DNA from: Georgenia soli
GTDB lineage: Bacteria; Actinomycetota; Actinomycetes; Actinomycetales; Actinomycetaceae
NCBI RefSeq assembly: GCF_002563695.1
Contig: NZ_PDJI01000004.1
Location: forward strand, 620,001 to 684,000
Length of the DNA: 64,000 nucleotides
Direction of reading: 5' to 3'
Made by a program: the position numbers and the translations under genes. A model generated the notes under the pieces. It was not told the origin of the DNA, ran no database searches, and saw only the letters and a list, made by a program, of their open reading frames with translations. Positions within the stretch are counted from its first letter, which is position 1. Every line of letters begins with the position of its first letter. Positions 17,874-26,979 of this stretch are shown here, piece after piece.

Positions 17874-18974
17874 TCAGCCGCTCGTCGTCGGCGAGCGGGG
17901 CACGCTCACGTCGTAGACGCCCGCGGGCTGCTGACGCAGCACGAGGAGCACCTCCGCCTTGAGCTCGTTCTCCTCGGCGCTCCCCCACTGCACGGTGGCC
18001 CCGTCGGCGAGCTTGAGGGTGACGTGCTCGGCCGAGCTCGCGCCGGCCTCGGCCACCTGGCCCAGCAGGTCGGTCGGCAGCGAGCCGAGCACGGTCAGCA
18101 CGGCGTCGAGTGCCGGTGCGGTCTCGGCGGAGGTCGACAGCGGCACGGTCACCTCGGGCAGGTCGGCCGGCGCCTCCGGCACGGTGGTGACCTGGACGCC
18201 CTGGTCGTCGAGCAGCACCCACCCGCCCTCGGCGGGCGCGGAGGCGACAGGCTCGCGCGGGACCACGGTCACGGTCAGGCCGTGGGGCCAGGACCGGGCG
18301 ACCTGCGCGCTCTCGACGGCCGTCACCGAGGCCACCCGGTCGGCCACGCCCGCGGTGTCGACGCGCAGCAGCGGGGTGCCGATCTCCGGCTCGACGGCGG
18401 CCCGGACCTGCGCGGCGTCGACGTGCCCGCCGACGCCGTCGATCTGGATCCGCTCGCCGTCCAGGGCTAGCAGCGGCGAGAACAGCACGGCCCAGGTCAG
18501 GCCCGCGAGGAAGGCGACCACCGCGACGGCGATGCCGAGCCGTCGCAGCAGCAGGCGCCGGTCGGCGGCGGCCTTCTCGGCCAGGCGGGCGGCCAGGCCG
18601 GTGCTGACGGCGGTCGACGCGGCACCCTGCGGACGGTCGGGCAGCTGGGCGCCGGTGGGGACGAACGGTGGACGCGCCAGGGCGCGACCCGTCCGTGGCT
18701 GATCCCCAGCCGGCGAGGTGCGGGCGGCCGGAGCCGGCGCCTGCGCACCGGGGCGCTGCCGTGGCTCGCCGGCCCGTGCCTCCGCGTCGGCCGGGGCGCG
18801 GCCCCTGCCGCCGGCGCCGGACGTGCTGCCGCCGGCGCCGGACGTGCTGCCGCGGGCGCCGGACCTCTCACCCCTGGCACCAGACGTGGCCCCGCGGGCG
18901 GCGGGGGTTCGGGGCGCAGGCGTCTCGGGCTCGGGCTGGCGGCGGGGCTGGCGGGGCGCGGCCGGGGGCCTCAT
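17874..18974 (-). CDS. ftsQ: cell-division protein FtsQ (DivIB)
   Basis: Bitopic divisome protein that bridges FtsL/FtsB and the septal synthase. 366 aa. A long basic, Pro/Gly/Ala-rich cytoplasmic N-terminus (about 1-150) contains four tandem copies of a heptapeptide of type GxxSGAx. One transmembrane helix, LGIAVAVVAFLAGLTWAVLFSPLLAL, precedes a POTRA domain (GERIQIDGVGGHVDAAQVRAAVEPEIGTPLLRVDTAGVADRVASV...WPHGLTVTVVPREPVA). The ATG overlaps the murC stop (ATGA). The cytoplasmic region is much longer than in E. coli FtsQ. Confidence 0.95.
   Translation of the reverse strand: MRPPAAPRQPRRQPEPETPAPRTPAARGATSGARGERSGARGSTSGAGGSTSGAGGRGRAPADAEARAGEPRQRPGAQAPAPAARTSPAGDQPRTGRALARPPFVPTGAQLPDRPQGAASTAVSTGLAARLAEKAAADRRLLLRRLGIAVAVVAFLAGLTWAVLFSPLLALDGERIQIDGVGGHVDAAQVRAAVEPEIGTPLLRVDTAGVADRVASVTAVESAQVARSWPHGLTVTVVPREPVASAPAEGGWVLLDDQGVQVTTVPEAPADLPEVTVPLSTSAETAPALDAVLTVLGSLPTDLLGQVAEAGASSAEHVTLKLADGATVQWGSAEENELKAEVLLVLRQQPAGVYDVSVPRSPTTSG
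18805..18888. repeat. 21-bp in-frame tandem repeat in the FtsQ cytoplasmic linker
   Basis: Four units of 21 bp at 18805, 18826, 18847 and 18868. The first two are identical and the last two diverged. They encode heptapeptides GSTSGAG, GSTSGAG, GERSGAR and GATSGAR. Likely replication-slippage expansion in a disordered linker. Confidence 0.85.
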
Positions 18975-20383
18975 GCCCGTTCCTCGAGCCGGGCGAGGAT
19001 CACCGGCCCCAGCTCGGTGACGTCGCCGGCCCCGACGGTGAGGACGAGGTCGCCGGGGCGGGCCGCGTCCGCGGCGGCGTGGGCGGCCTGCACGCGGTCG
19101 GCGACGTGGCGGGCGCGCGCGCCACCGCCGCGCCGTCCCATCGCGTCGGTGATGAGGCTGCCGTCCACGCCGGGGACAGGGTCCTCGCGTGCTCCGTAGA
19201 CGTCGGTGACGACGACCTCGTCCGCTGCCCCGAGGGCGGCGGCGAACTCCTCGGCGAAGGTCCGCGTGCGCGAGTACAGGTGCGGCTGGAACAGCACGAC
19301 CACGCGCCCCTCCCCGGCCTCGAGGCGCGCGGTGCCGAGCGTGGCGGCCACCTCGGTCGGGTGGTGCGCGTAGTCGTCCACCACCCGCACGCCGGCGGCC
19401 TCGCCGCGGTGCTCGAAGCGCCGCCCGGTGCCGGTGAACGCGCCGAGGGCCGCCGCCATCTCCTCGGGGCCGACGCCGAGCTCGAGCCCGGCGCACCACG
19501 CGCCGGCCGCGTTGAGGAGCATGTGCGCGCCGCCGACCCGCAGGTGGAGGTCCACCTCGACGACGGCGTCGTCGAGGCCGGCGAGGGTGACCCGCGCGGA
19601 CGAGGTGCCCCCGGTCATCGAGGTCGCCGGGGCGAGGGTGGCGTGCGCCTCCACCCCCTCGGGGGCGGGGCCGCGTCCGTAGGTGACGACCCGGGTGCCG
19701 CCGGCCACGGCGTGCCGGACCAGGGCGAGAGCTCCGGCGTCGTCCGCGCACGCGACGAGCAGCCCTCCCGGGACGAGGCGGTCCACGAACTCCTCGAAGG
19801 AGCGCCGGAAGGCGGCCTCGCTGCCGTGGTGGTCGAGGTGGTCCGGCTCGACGTTCGTCACCAGCGCCACGCGGGGCGCGTAGTTGAGGAAGGACCCGTC
19901 GGACTCGTCCGCCTCCGCGACGAACGCCCGCCCGGTCCCGAGGTGGGCGCCGGTCCCCAGCGCCAGCACGGTCCCGCCGATGGCGTAGGAGGGGTCCTGG
20001 CCGGCGGCACGCAGCGCGACGGCGAGCATCGCCGAGGTGGACGTCTTGCCGTGGGCGCCGGCGACGGCGACGAAGTCCAGGCCCGCGGCGGCGCGCGCGA
20101 GCGCCTGGGAGCGGTGCAGGACGGGCAGGCCGCGTCCGCGCGCGGCGGCCAGCTCGGGGTTGGACTCGCGCACCGCCGTGGAGACGACGAGCGACCCCGT
20201 GTCTGGCACGTGCGCCGCGTCGTGGCCGACGTAGGTGCGGACACCGAGGCCGCGCAGGCGGGCCAGCACGGCCGAGTCGCGCTGGTCCGAGCCGGAGACG
20301 TCGTGCCCGCGGGCGGCGAGGAGCTCGGCGACGGCGGACATGCCCGCCCCGCCCACCCCCACGAGGTGGAAGCGCTCAGCCAC
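18971..20383 (-). CDS. murC: UDP-N-acetylmuramate--L-alanine ligase
   Basis: First Mur ligase of stem-peptide synthesis, 470 aa. The N-terminal Rossmann domain is FHLVGVGGAGMSAVAELLAARGHDVSGSD. The ATP loop is VAGAHGKTSTSAML. The central VEADESDGSFLNYAP block appears here as VAEADESDGSFLNYAP, followed by TNVEPDHLDHHG. The C-terminal domain contains DDYAHHPTEV and FQPHLYSRT. The GTG at 20383 overlaps the end of murG by 8 nt (GTGGCTGA). It lies upstream of ftsQ with an ATGA overlap. Confidence 0.97.
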   Translation of the reverse strand: MAERFHLVGVGGAGMSAVAELLAARGHDVSGSDQRDSAVLARLRGLGVRTYVGHDAAHVPDTGSLVVSTAVRESNPELAAARGRGLPVLHRSQALARAAAGLDFVAVAGAHGKTSTSAMLAVALRAAGQDPSYAIGGTVLALGTGAHLGTGRAFVAEADESDGSFLNYAPRVALVTNVEPDHLDHHGSEAAFRRSFEEFVDRLVPGGLLVACADDAGALALVRHAVAGGTRVVTYGRGPAPEGVEAHATLAPATSMTGGTSSARVTLAGLDDAVVEVDLHLRVGGAHMLLNAAGAWCAGLELGVGPEEMAAALGAFTGTGRRFEHRGEAAGVRVVDDYAHHPTEVAATLGTARLEAGEGRVVVLFQPHLYSRTRTFAEEFAAALGAADEVVVTDVYGAREDPVPGVDGSLITDAMGRRGGGARARHVADRVQAAHAAADAARPGDLVLTVGAGDVTELGPVILARLEERA

Positions 20384-21566
20384 GGTCGTGCCCCCCACCG
20401 GCGCGGTGCGCCTCCGCGGCCTCGGCGGCCTCCCGCACGAGCGCGGCCAGGTGGGACGCGCCGTCGCTGGGGCCGGCGGCCGCGGCCGCCGCGCCACGGC
20501 GCCGCAGCTCCTCGCCGTCGGCGAGCAGCGCGGTGACCCGCTGGGCGACCCACGTGGCGTCGAGGGCGGAGTCCTCGACGATGACACCGCCGCCGGCCGC
20601 GACGACGTCCGTGGCGTTGAGCCGCTGCTCGCCGTTGCCGACGGGCAGGGGCACGTAGACGGCGGGGAGGCCGAGGGCGGCCAGCTCGGAGACGGTCCCG
20701 GCGCCGGAGCGGCACAGGACCAGGTCGGCGCAGGCGTAGGCGAGCTCCATGGCACCGAGATACTCGCGCACGTGGTAGCGGTCGGCGACCTCGGGGACGT
20801 CCCGGGCGGCGGCCGCGACGGCGGCCCGCACCTCCGTGTCCTTCCCCCGGCCGGTCAGATGGAGCACCTGCGCGCCCGCGCCGGCGAGGGCGGCGGCGGC
20901 GCCGGCCACGGCCTCGTTGAGCCGCTGGGCGCCGAGCGAGCCGCCCGTCACGAGCAGCGTCGGCAGGGAGGGGTCGAGGCCGAGCTCCGCGGCACCGGCG
21001 GCCCGGCGGGCCGCGGCCCCCTCGGGCGTGGCCCGGTCGGCGACGAGGGCGGCGACGGCCGGGCGCAGCGGCAGCCCGGTGACCTCGGTGCGGCCGCGTG
21101 CGGCCCGCAGCGGGGTCGACGCGAAGGTGAGGGCGACGACGGCGGCCCACCGGGCGCCGAGCCGGTTGGCGAGCCCCGGGCGGGCGTTCTGCTCGTGGAT
21201 GACGACGGGCACGCGGCGCCGTCGGGCGGCGAGGTAGGCGGGGGTGGCGACGTAGCCGCCGAACCCGACGACCACCTGGGCGCCGCTCTCGTCGATGGCC
21301 GCGCCCGCGGCGCGGACGGCGCCGGAGAGACGCCCGGGCAGTCGCAGCAGGTCGGCGGAGGGCCGGCGCGGCAGCGGCACGCGCTCGACGATGCGGAGCG
21401 GGTACCCCGCCTCCGGCACCAGGGTGCGCTCGAGCCCGGCCGCGGTGCCGAGCACGGTGATGTCGGCACCGTCGTGGGCGCGCAGCTCGGCGGCCGTGGC
21501 CAGCAGCGGGTTGACGTGCCCCGCCGTGCCGCCGCCGGCGAGGAGGACGCGCAGGGTCTCAGCCAC
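20376..21566 (-). CDS. murG: undecaprenyl-PP-MurNAc-pentapeptide GlcNAc transferase
   Basis: Peripheral membrane glycosyltransferase that makes lipid II from lipid I. 396 aa. G-loop 1 is LAGGGTAGHVNPLLA; VVVGFGGYVATP and HEQNARPGLANR follow; the UDP-GlcNAc site includes VTGGSLGAQRLN and CRSGAGTVSELAALGLPAVYVPLP. The GTG at 21566 overlaps the ftsW stop by 8 nt (GTGGCTGA). An upstream extension of 25 codons is open but has no family match. Confidence 0.97.
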   Translation of the reverse strand: MAETLRVLLAGGGTAGHVNPLLATAAELRAHDGADITVLGTAAGLERTLVPEAGYPLRIVERVPLPRRPSADLLRLPGRLSGAVRAAGAAIDESGAQVVVGFGGYVATPAYLAARRRRVPVVIHEQNARPGLANRLGARWAAVVALTFASTPLRAARGRTEVTGLPLRPAVAALVADRATPEGAAARRAAGAAELGLDPSLPTLLVTGGSLGAQRLNEAVAGAAAALAGAGAQVLHLTGRGKDTEVRAAVAAAARDVPEVADRYHVREYLGAMELAYACADLVLCRSGAGTVSELAALGLPAVYVPLPVGNGEQRLNATDVVAAGGGVIVEDSALDATWVAQRVTALLADGEELRRRGAAAAAAGPSDGASHLAALVREAAEAAEAHRAGGGHDRG

Positions 21567-22929
21567 GGCGTGACCGCCCGGAGACGACGGCGAGCGAGCG
21601 TCGCACGACACCCTTGCGGGTGGCGAGGGCCTGGGCCGCACCCGGCTCGGAGCGGGCGAAGGACAGCAGCACCCCGATCGCGATGAGGGTGGAGATCATC
21701 GCCGAGCCGCCTGCCGAGACCAGCGGGAGGGGCACGCCGATGACGGGCAGGAGCCCGATGACGACGCCGATGTTCACCAGCGCCTGGGCGAGGATCCACG
21801 TGGCGATGGCTGCCGTCGCGATCTGGACGAAGGGGTCCGGGTGGCGTCGCACGATCCGGAACATGCCGACGGCGAGCCCCCCGAAGAGGCCGAGGACGAG
21901 GAGGGTGCCCAGCAGCCCGAGCTCCTCGCCGACGATCGCGAAGATGAAGTCGTTGTGGGCCTCGGGCAGGTACGACCACTTCTCCCGGGAGGCGCCCAGC
22001 CCGACGCCGGAGAGCCCCCCGGTGCCGAGGCCCCACAGGCCGTGCCGGGTCTGGAAGCCGGCGCCTGAGGGGTCGGCCTCGACCAGGCCGAGGAAGGACA
22101 TCACGCGGGTGGTGCGGCTGTGCGAGGAGAGGATCAGCGCGGTGGCCACGCCCGCGCCGGCCACCCCGGCGAACGCGAACCACTTCATCGGCAGCCCGGC
22201 GACGAAGAAGGCGCCGACGACGAGTCCCACCATGACGAGCACGGTGCCCATGTCGTGCCCGGCGAGCACGAGCCCGACGGCCGTGAGCGAGCCGATCCCC
22301 GCCGGGACCAGCACGTGCTTCCAGTCGTGGAGCAGCGCGGCCTTGCGGGACAGCACCAGGCCGAGCCACAGGGCCAGGCCGAGCTTGAGGAACTCCGACG
22401 GCTGCAGGGTCTGGTTCACGCCCGGGACGTAGATCCAGTTGACGTTGCCGTTCTCCTCCAGGCCGAGCGGGGTGAAGATCAGCAGCTGCAGCGCCAGGGC
22501 CCCGCCCAGGGCGGGCCAGGCGAGCCGCTTGTACCAGGTCACCGGGATGCGGGAGGCGGCGATCGCCAGCGGCAGGCCGATGAAGACGAACTTGGCCTGA
22601 CCGAGGAACTCCGCGTAGGGGTTGCCGTCGTTGTCGCGGATGGAGGAGATGGTGGACGCGGAGAGCACCATGACGACGCCCAGGGCCAGCAGGAGCAGGG
22701 CCGAGCCGGCCACCAGGTAGTAGCTGAGCGCGGCGATCTCCCGGGTCGTGGTCCCCGGGGTGCTGCGCGCGGTGGTGCGTCCCGCGGGCCTGGCGGCGCC
22801 GCCGGCCGGCCGGGCGGGGCGGGGCGCGCCTCCCGTCGACCGCGCGGGCCGCGCAGGACGGGCCGTCGACCGCGCCGGCCGGGCCGGGGCGGTGCGGGTG
22901 CGGCGCCGCACGCCGTCGAGCGTGCTCAT
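21559..22929 (-). CDS. ftsW: septal peptidoglycan glycosyltransferase FtsW
   Basis: SEDS-family polymerase of the divisome, acting with FtsI. 456 aa. An N-terminal cytoplasmic extension of about 60 residues is built from ARPARST-like repeats and is strongly basic. Ten membrane helices follow, beginning LSYYLVAGSALLLLALGVVMVLSAST. SEDS landmarks are QPSEFLKLGLALWLG, PEAHNDFIFAIVGEELGLLG, and GVPLPLVSAGGSAMISTLIAIGVL. The ATG overlaps the murD stop (ATGA). The arginine-rich tail may interact with FtsZ or other partners; that is inference. Confidence 0.96.
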   Translation of the reverse strand: MSTLDGVRRRTRTAPARPARSTARPARPARSTGGAPRPARPAGGAARPAGRTTARSTPGTTTREIAALSYYLVAGSALLLLALGVVMVLSASTISSIRDNDGNPYAEFLGQAKFVFIGLPLAIAASRIPVTWYKRLAWPALGGALALQLLIFTPLGLEENGNVNWIYVPGVNQTLQPSEFLKLGLALWLGLVLSRKAALLHDWKHVLVPAGIGSLTAVGLVLAGHDMGTVLVMVGLVVGAFFVAGLPMKWFAFAGVAGAGVATALILSSHSRTTRVMSFLGLVEADPSGAGFQTRHGLWGLGTGGLSGVGLGASREKWSYLPEAHNDFIFAIVGEELGLLGTLLVLGLFGGLAVGMFRIVRRHPDPFVQIATAAIATWILAQALVNIGVVIGLLPVIGVPLPLVSAGGSAMISTLIAIGVLLSFARSEPGAAQALATRKGVVRRSLAVVSGRSRRG

Positions 22930-24440
22930 CTGCTGCCTCTCAGGGCGCGCGCGGCACGGGTGAACGCGTCGCCGCGCTCGGCATAGCTGCGGAACTGGTC
23001 AATCGAGGCGCAGGCAGGGGCCATCAGCACGGTGTCGCCCGGCCGGGCGAGCCGTGCCGCCTCGGCGACCGCCCGCGTCATCACGTCCCCATCCTCACCA
23101 GGGACGACCTCGATCACCGGGACGTCGGCCGCGTGTCGTGCCAGGGCGCCCCGGAGCGGCTCGCGGTCGGTGCCGATCAGGACGACGGCGTGCAGCCGGT
23201 CCCGCTGGGCGGCCACGAGGTCGTCGAAGGTGGCTCCCTTGGCGAGGCCGCCGGCGATCCACACGACCGTGCCGGCCGGCAGGGCCCCGAGCGACGCGGC
23301 GGCGGCGTGGGCGTTGGTCGCCTTGGAGTCGTCGATGTAGGCGACGCCGTCGACGGTGGCCACCAGCTCGATCCGGTGGGCTCCCGGGGCGTAGTCGCGC
23401 AGGCCCTGACGCACGTGCTCGGGCGCCACCCCGTGGGCGCGGGCCAGGGCGGCCGCGGCGAGGGCGTTCGCGAGCACGTGGTCGGGCACCTCGGCGCCCG
23501 CCGGGGCCAGGTGGGCCAGGTCGGCGCGGGTGGCGAGCTCGGCGGCCGCGGTGTGCCGCTCGGCGATGAACGCCCGGTCGACGAGGAACTCCTCGACGAG
23601 GCCGAGCTGGCCGACGGACGGGGTCCGCAGCGTGGTCCCGACCGCGCGCGCCCCCTCGACGACGTCGGCCTCCTCCACCATGGCGCGCGTGGCGGGGTCG
23701 GCCTCGTTGTAGACGCAGGCGACCTGGGTGCGCTCGTACACGCGGGCCTTGTCCGCCCGGTAGGCGTCGTAGGAGCCGTGCCAGTCGATGTGGTCGGGGG
23801 CCAGGTTCAGGCACGCGCTGGCCTGGGGGCTCACGGTGTGGGTGGAGTGCAGCTGGAAGCTGGAGAGCTCGACCGCGAGCACGTCCGCTCCCCCGGCGGC
23901 CGCCACGCGCACGATCGGGGTCCCGACGTTGCCGACCGCCGGTGCGTTCTCCCCCGCCGCCGTCAGGATGGAGGCGAGCATCGAGACGGTGGTGGTCTTG
24001 CCGTTCGTGCCGGTCAGGGTCAGCCACGGGGCGCGGGTGCCGTCGGGGCGGCGTGCCTGCACGCGCCACGCCAGCTCGACCTCGCTCCACAGCGGCACGC
24101 CCGCCGCCGCGGCGCGCACGTGCAGCGGCGAGACCGCCGGGACCCCGGGCGAGACGACGACGAAGTCCGGCTCCCCGGCGAGGACCTGCTCGGCGAGGTC
24201 GGCGGGGTCGGCGGCCGCGGCGAGCCGTGCCCCCGCGGGCACCTCCCCGCTCTCGCGGGCGGCGTCCAGCGCGGCGGCGTCGGCGTCGTGGCCGGAGAGC
24301 TCTGCACCGGTGCTGCCGAGGACGTCCAGCGCCGCCCGCCCCGAGGCACCGAGACCGACGACGGCGACGCGGGCGCCGTCGAGGTGGAGGGGCCCGCCGC
24401 CGCCCGCGCCGGCACCGCTCACGCCGGGGCCGCCGGTCAT
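22926..24440 (-). CDS. murD: UDP-N-acetylmuramoyl-L-alanine--D-glutamate ligase
   Basis: Mur ligase adding D-Glu to UDP-MurNAc-L-Ala in the cytosol. 504 aa, slightly longer than usual because of a Gly/Pro-rich N-terminus. [19 protein letters not shown] forms the first domain, [12 protein letters not shown] the substrate segment, [18 protein letters not shown] the ATP loop, and [23 protein letters not shown] the central domain. [17 protein letters not shown] and [26 protein letters not shown] are C-terminal MurD blocks. The ATG overlaps the mraY stop (ATGA). Confidence 0.97.
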   Translation of the reverse strand: MTGGPGVSGAGAGGGGPLHLDGARVAVVGLGASGRAALDVLGSTGAELSGHDADAAALDAARESGEVPAGARLAAAADPADLAEQVLAGEPDFVVVSPGVPAVSPLHVRAAAAGVPLWSEVELAWRVQARRPDGTRAPWLTLTGTNGKTTTVSMLASILTAAGENAPAVGNVGTPIVRVAAAGGADVLAVELSSFQLHSTHTVSPQASACLNLAPDHIDWHGSYDAYRADKARVYERTQVACVYNEADPATRAMVEEADVVEGARAVGTTLRTPSVGQLGLVEEFLVDRAFIAERHTAAAELATRADLAHLAPAGAEVPDHVLANALAAAALARAHGVAPEHVRQGLRDYAPGAHRIELVATVDGVAYIDDSKATNAHAAAASLGALPAGTVVWIAGGLAKGATFDDLVAAQRDRLHAVVLIGTDREPLRGALARHAADVPVIEVVPGEDGDVMTRAVAEAARLARPGDTVLMAPACASIDQFRSYAERGDAFTRAARALRGSR

Positions 24441-25528
24441 GACGGCGCCACCGAGACCCACTCGGCGTAGAACATGCCGAGGCCGAGCGCGACGCACAGG
24501 GCGGCGATGATCCAGAACCGCACGACGATGGTGACCTCGCCCCAGCCCTTGAGCTCGAAGTGGTGGTGCAGCGGGGCCATGCGGAACACCCGTCTGCCGG
24601 TCATCTTGAAGAAGCCGATCTGGATGACGTCGCTCATGACGATGATGACGAAGAGCCCACCGAGGATCACGGCGAGGAACTCGGTCCGGGTGAGGATCGA
24701 CAGGCCGGCCAGCGCGCCGCCGAGGGCGAGGGAGCCGGTGTCGCCCATGAAGATCTGTGCCGGGGAGGTGTTCCACCACAGGAACCCGAAGCACGCGCCG
24801 ACGATGGCGGCGGTGACGATGGCCAGGTCCCGCGGGTCGCGGACCTCGTAGCAGCCCGGGCCGGGCTCCCTCAGGTACTGGCACGACTGGTTGGACTGCC
24901 AGATCGTGATGACCGTGTAGGCGCCGAAGACGAACATCGACGCGCCGGTGGCGAGGCCGTCCAGCCCGTCGGTCAGGTTCACCGCGTTGGACCAGGCGGT
25001 GATGAGGAAGTTGGCCCACAGCACGAAGAGCACGACCCCCAGCCCGGCCCCGGCCCACGCGAGGTCGATGCCGGTGTCCCGGATGAAGGAGATCCGGGTG
25101 GAGCCCGGCGTGCGGTAGTTCTCGTTCTCGAACTGCAGCGCCAGCACCGCGAACGTGATGCCGATGACGGCCTGCCCGATGAGCTTGCCGCGCTCGTCGA
25201 GGCCGAGGGAGCGCTGTCGGGAGATCTTGATGTAGTCGTCGAGGAAGCCGATCAGGCCCATGCCGACCATCAGGAAGAGCAGCAGGAGGCCGGAGGCGTT
25301 CGGCAGCCGCCCGGTGACGATGTTCGAGACGGTGTACCCGAGCACGGTGGCGCCGATGATGACGACGCCGCCCATGGTGGGCGTGCCGCGCTTGGTGAAG
25401 TGGGCGGTCGGTCCGTCCTGGCGGATGAACTGGCCGTAGTTCTTCGCCACGAGCAGGCGGATGAACAGCGGGGTGCCGGCCATGGCGACGATGAGCGCCA
25501 CCGCCCCCGCGATGAGCACGGACATCAT
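24437..25528 (-). CDS. mraY: phospho-MurNAc-pentapeptide transferase
   Basis: Polytopic membrane enzyme making lipid I from UDP-MurNAc-pentapeptide and undecaprenyl phosphate. 363 aa with about ten helices. Active-site segments: [34 protein letters not shown] (the DDxxK-like site), [27 protein letters not shown], and [15 protein letters not shown]. Two consecutive ATGs (25528 and 25525) overlap the murF stop. The first gives an ATGA overlap. Confidence 0.97.
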   Translation of the reverse strand: MMSVLIAGAVALIVAMAGTPLFIRLLVAKNYGQFIRQDGPTAHFTKRGTPTMGGVVIIGATVLGYTVSNIVTGRLPNASGLLLLFLMVGMGLIGFLDDYIKISRQRSLGLDERGKLIGQAVIGITFAVLALQFENENYRTPGSTRISFIRDTGIDLAWAGAGLGVVLFVLWANFLITAWSNAVNLTDGLDGLATGASMFVFGAYTVITIWQSNQSCQYLREPGPGCYEVRDPRDLAIVTAAIVGACFGFLWWNTSPAQIFMGDTGSLALGGALAGLSILTRTEFLAVILGGLFVIIVMSDVIQIGFFKMTGRRVFRMAPLHHHFELKGWGEVTIVVRFWIIAALCVALGLGMFYAEWVSVAPS

Positions 25529-26979
25529 GAGGCGGTCCTCCCGGTGGTGCCCTCGAGCAGCGCGTCCGCCAGGCGCCAGATCCCGGAGCCGTTCGAGCCC
25601 TTGAGCAGCACGACGTCGCCGTGCCGCAGCCGCTGGTCCAGCAGCGTCCGTGCGGCGTCGACGTCGGGCACCTGCACCACCTCGTGGCCGGCGCGGTCGG
25701 CGGATCCTCCCGGGGCGCCGTCGGCGGCCTCGCGGGCCCCCGCGGCCAGGGCGGTCGTGCCCTCCCCGACGGCGACGACGACGTCGACGCCCAGCCGGAC
25801 GGCGTCCGCGCCCACGGCACGGTGCTCGGCGTCGGAGTACTCGCCGAGCTCGAGCATCTCGCCGAGGACGGCGACGCTGCGCCGGCCGTCGGCGAGCCCG
25901 ACGAGGGCCCGCAGCCCGGCTCGCACCGAGTCGGGGTTGGCGTTGTAGGAGTCGTCCACGACTCGCACGCCGTCGGCGCGGTCGCGCACGTCCATGCGGT
26001 GCGGGCTCGCGGCGCCGGCGCCGGCGAGGACGTCGGCCACGGTCTCGGGCGCGACGCCGAGCTCCAGGGCGACGGACGCGGCGGCGAGGGCGTTGGTGAC
26101 GTGGTGCTCGCCCACGAGCGCGAGGCGGACGTCCAGGCTGACCTGGGGGGTCACCAGGCGGAAGGCGGCCCGTCCGGCGTCGTCCACGCGGACGTCCTCC
26201 GCCCGCACGTCCGCGCCGTCGGAGCGGCCGAAGCGCACCACCTTGGCGGGGGCGAGCGAGGCCATGGCGGCGACGCGGGCGTCGTCGGCGTTGAGGACGG
26301 CGGTGCCGCCGGGCGCGAGGCCGGCCACGAGCTCGGACTTGGCGCGGGCGACGTTCTCGATGCCGCCGAACTCGCCCAGGTGCGCCCGGCCGACGGCGAG
26401 GACGACGGCGACGTCCGGCGGGGCGACCGAGGTGAGGTACTCGAGGTTGCCGACGTGGTCGGCGCCCATCTCCAGCACCAGGGTCCGGGTGGTGCCGGTG
26501 GCCCGCAGGACCGTCAGCGGCAGGCCGATCTCGTTGTTGAGGGACCCGGGCGGGGCGATGCGCTCGCCGAGCGGCGCGAGCAGGCGGGCGAGGAGGTCCT
26601 TCGTGGTGGTCTTGCCCACCGAGCCGGTCACGGCGACCACCTGCAGCGGGTCCTCGGCGCCCCGGCGCGCACGGAGCTCGGCGAGCACGTGCCTGGCGAG
26701 GCGGCCCAGGGCGGCGGCGACGTCGTCGACGAGGACGGTCCGGGCCGCGTCGGCACCGGGGACGGGACGGGACACGAGCGCCCCGGCGGCGCCGGCCTCC
26801 AGCGCGCCCACGACGAAGTCGTGCCCGTCCACGTGCTCGCCGACGAAGGCGGCGAAGAGGGCCCCGGGCGCGACCGCGCGGGAGTCGGTGACGACGTCGC
26901 CCGTGACGGGCACGTCCTCCTCCCCCGCGAGCTCGCCGCCCGTGACGGCGGCGACCTGCGCGAGCGTCATCTCGATCAT
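25525..26979 (-). CDS. murF: UDP-MurNAc-tripeptide--D-alanyl-D-alanine ligase
   Basis: Mur ligase adding D-Ala-D-Ala to complete the pentapeptide precursor. 484 aa. The substrate domain includes [27 protein letters not shown]. The ATP loop is [21 protein letters not shown], followed by [14 protein letters not shown] and [42 protein letters not shown] and [12 protein letters not shown] are C-terminal MurF signatures. The ATG at 26979 overlaps the murE stop by one base (TGATG). Confidence 0.97.
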   Translation of the reverse strand: MIEMTLAQVAAVTGGELAGEEDVPVTGDVVTDSRAVAPGALFAAFVGEHVDGHDFVVGALEAGAAGALVSRPVPGADAARTVLVDDVAAALGRLARHVLAELRARRGAEDPLQVVAVTGSVGKTTTKDLLARLLAPLGERIAPPGSLNNEIGLPLTVLRATGTTRTLVLEMGADHVGNLEYLTSVAPPDVAVVLAVGRAHLGEFGGIENVARAKSELVAGLAPGGTAVLNADDARVAAMASLAPAKVVRFGRSDGADVRAEDVRVDDAGRAAFRLVTPQVSLDVRLALVGEHHVTNALAAASVALELGVAPETVADVLAGAGAASPHRMDVRDRADGVRVVDDSYNANPDSVRAGLRALVGLADGRRSVAVLGEMLELGEYSDAEHRAVGADAVRLGVDVVVAVGEGTTALAAGAREAADGAPGGSADRAGHEVVQVPDVDAARTLLDQRLRHGDVVLLKGSNGSGIWRLADALLEGTTGRTAS

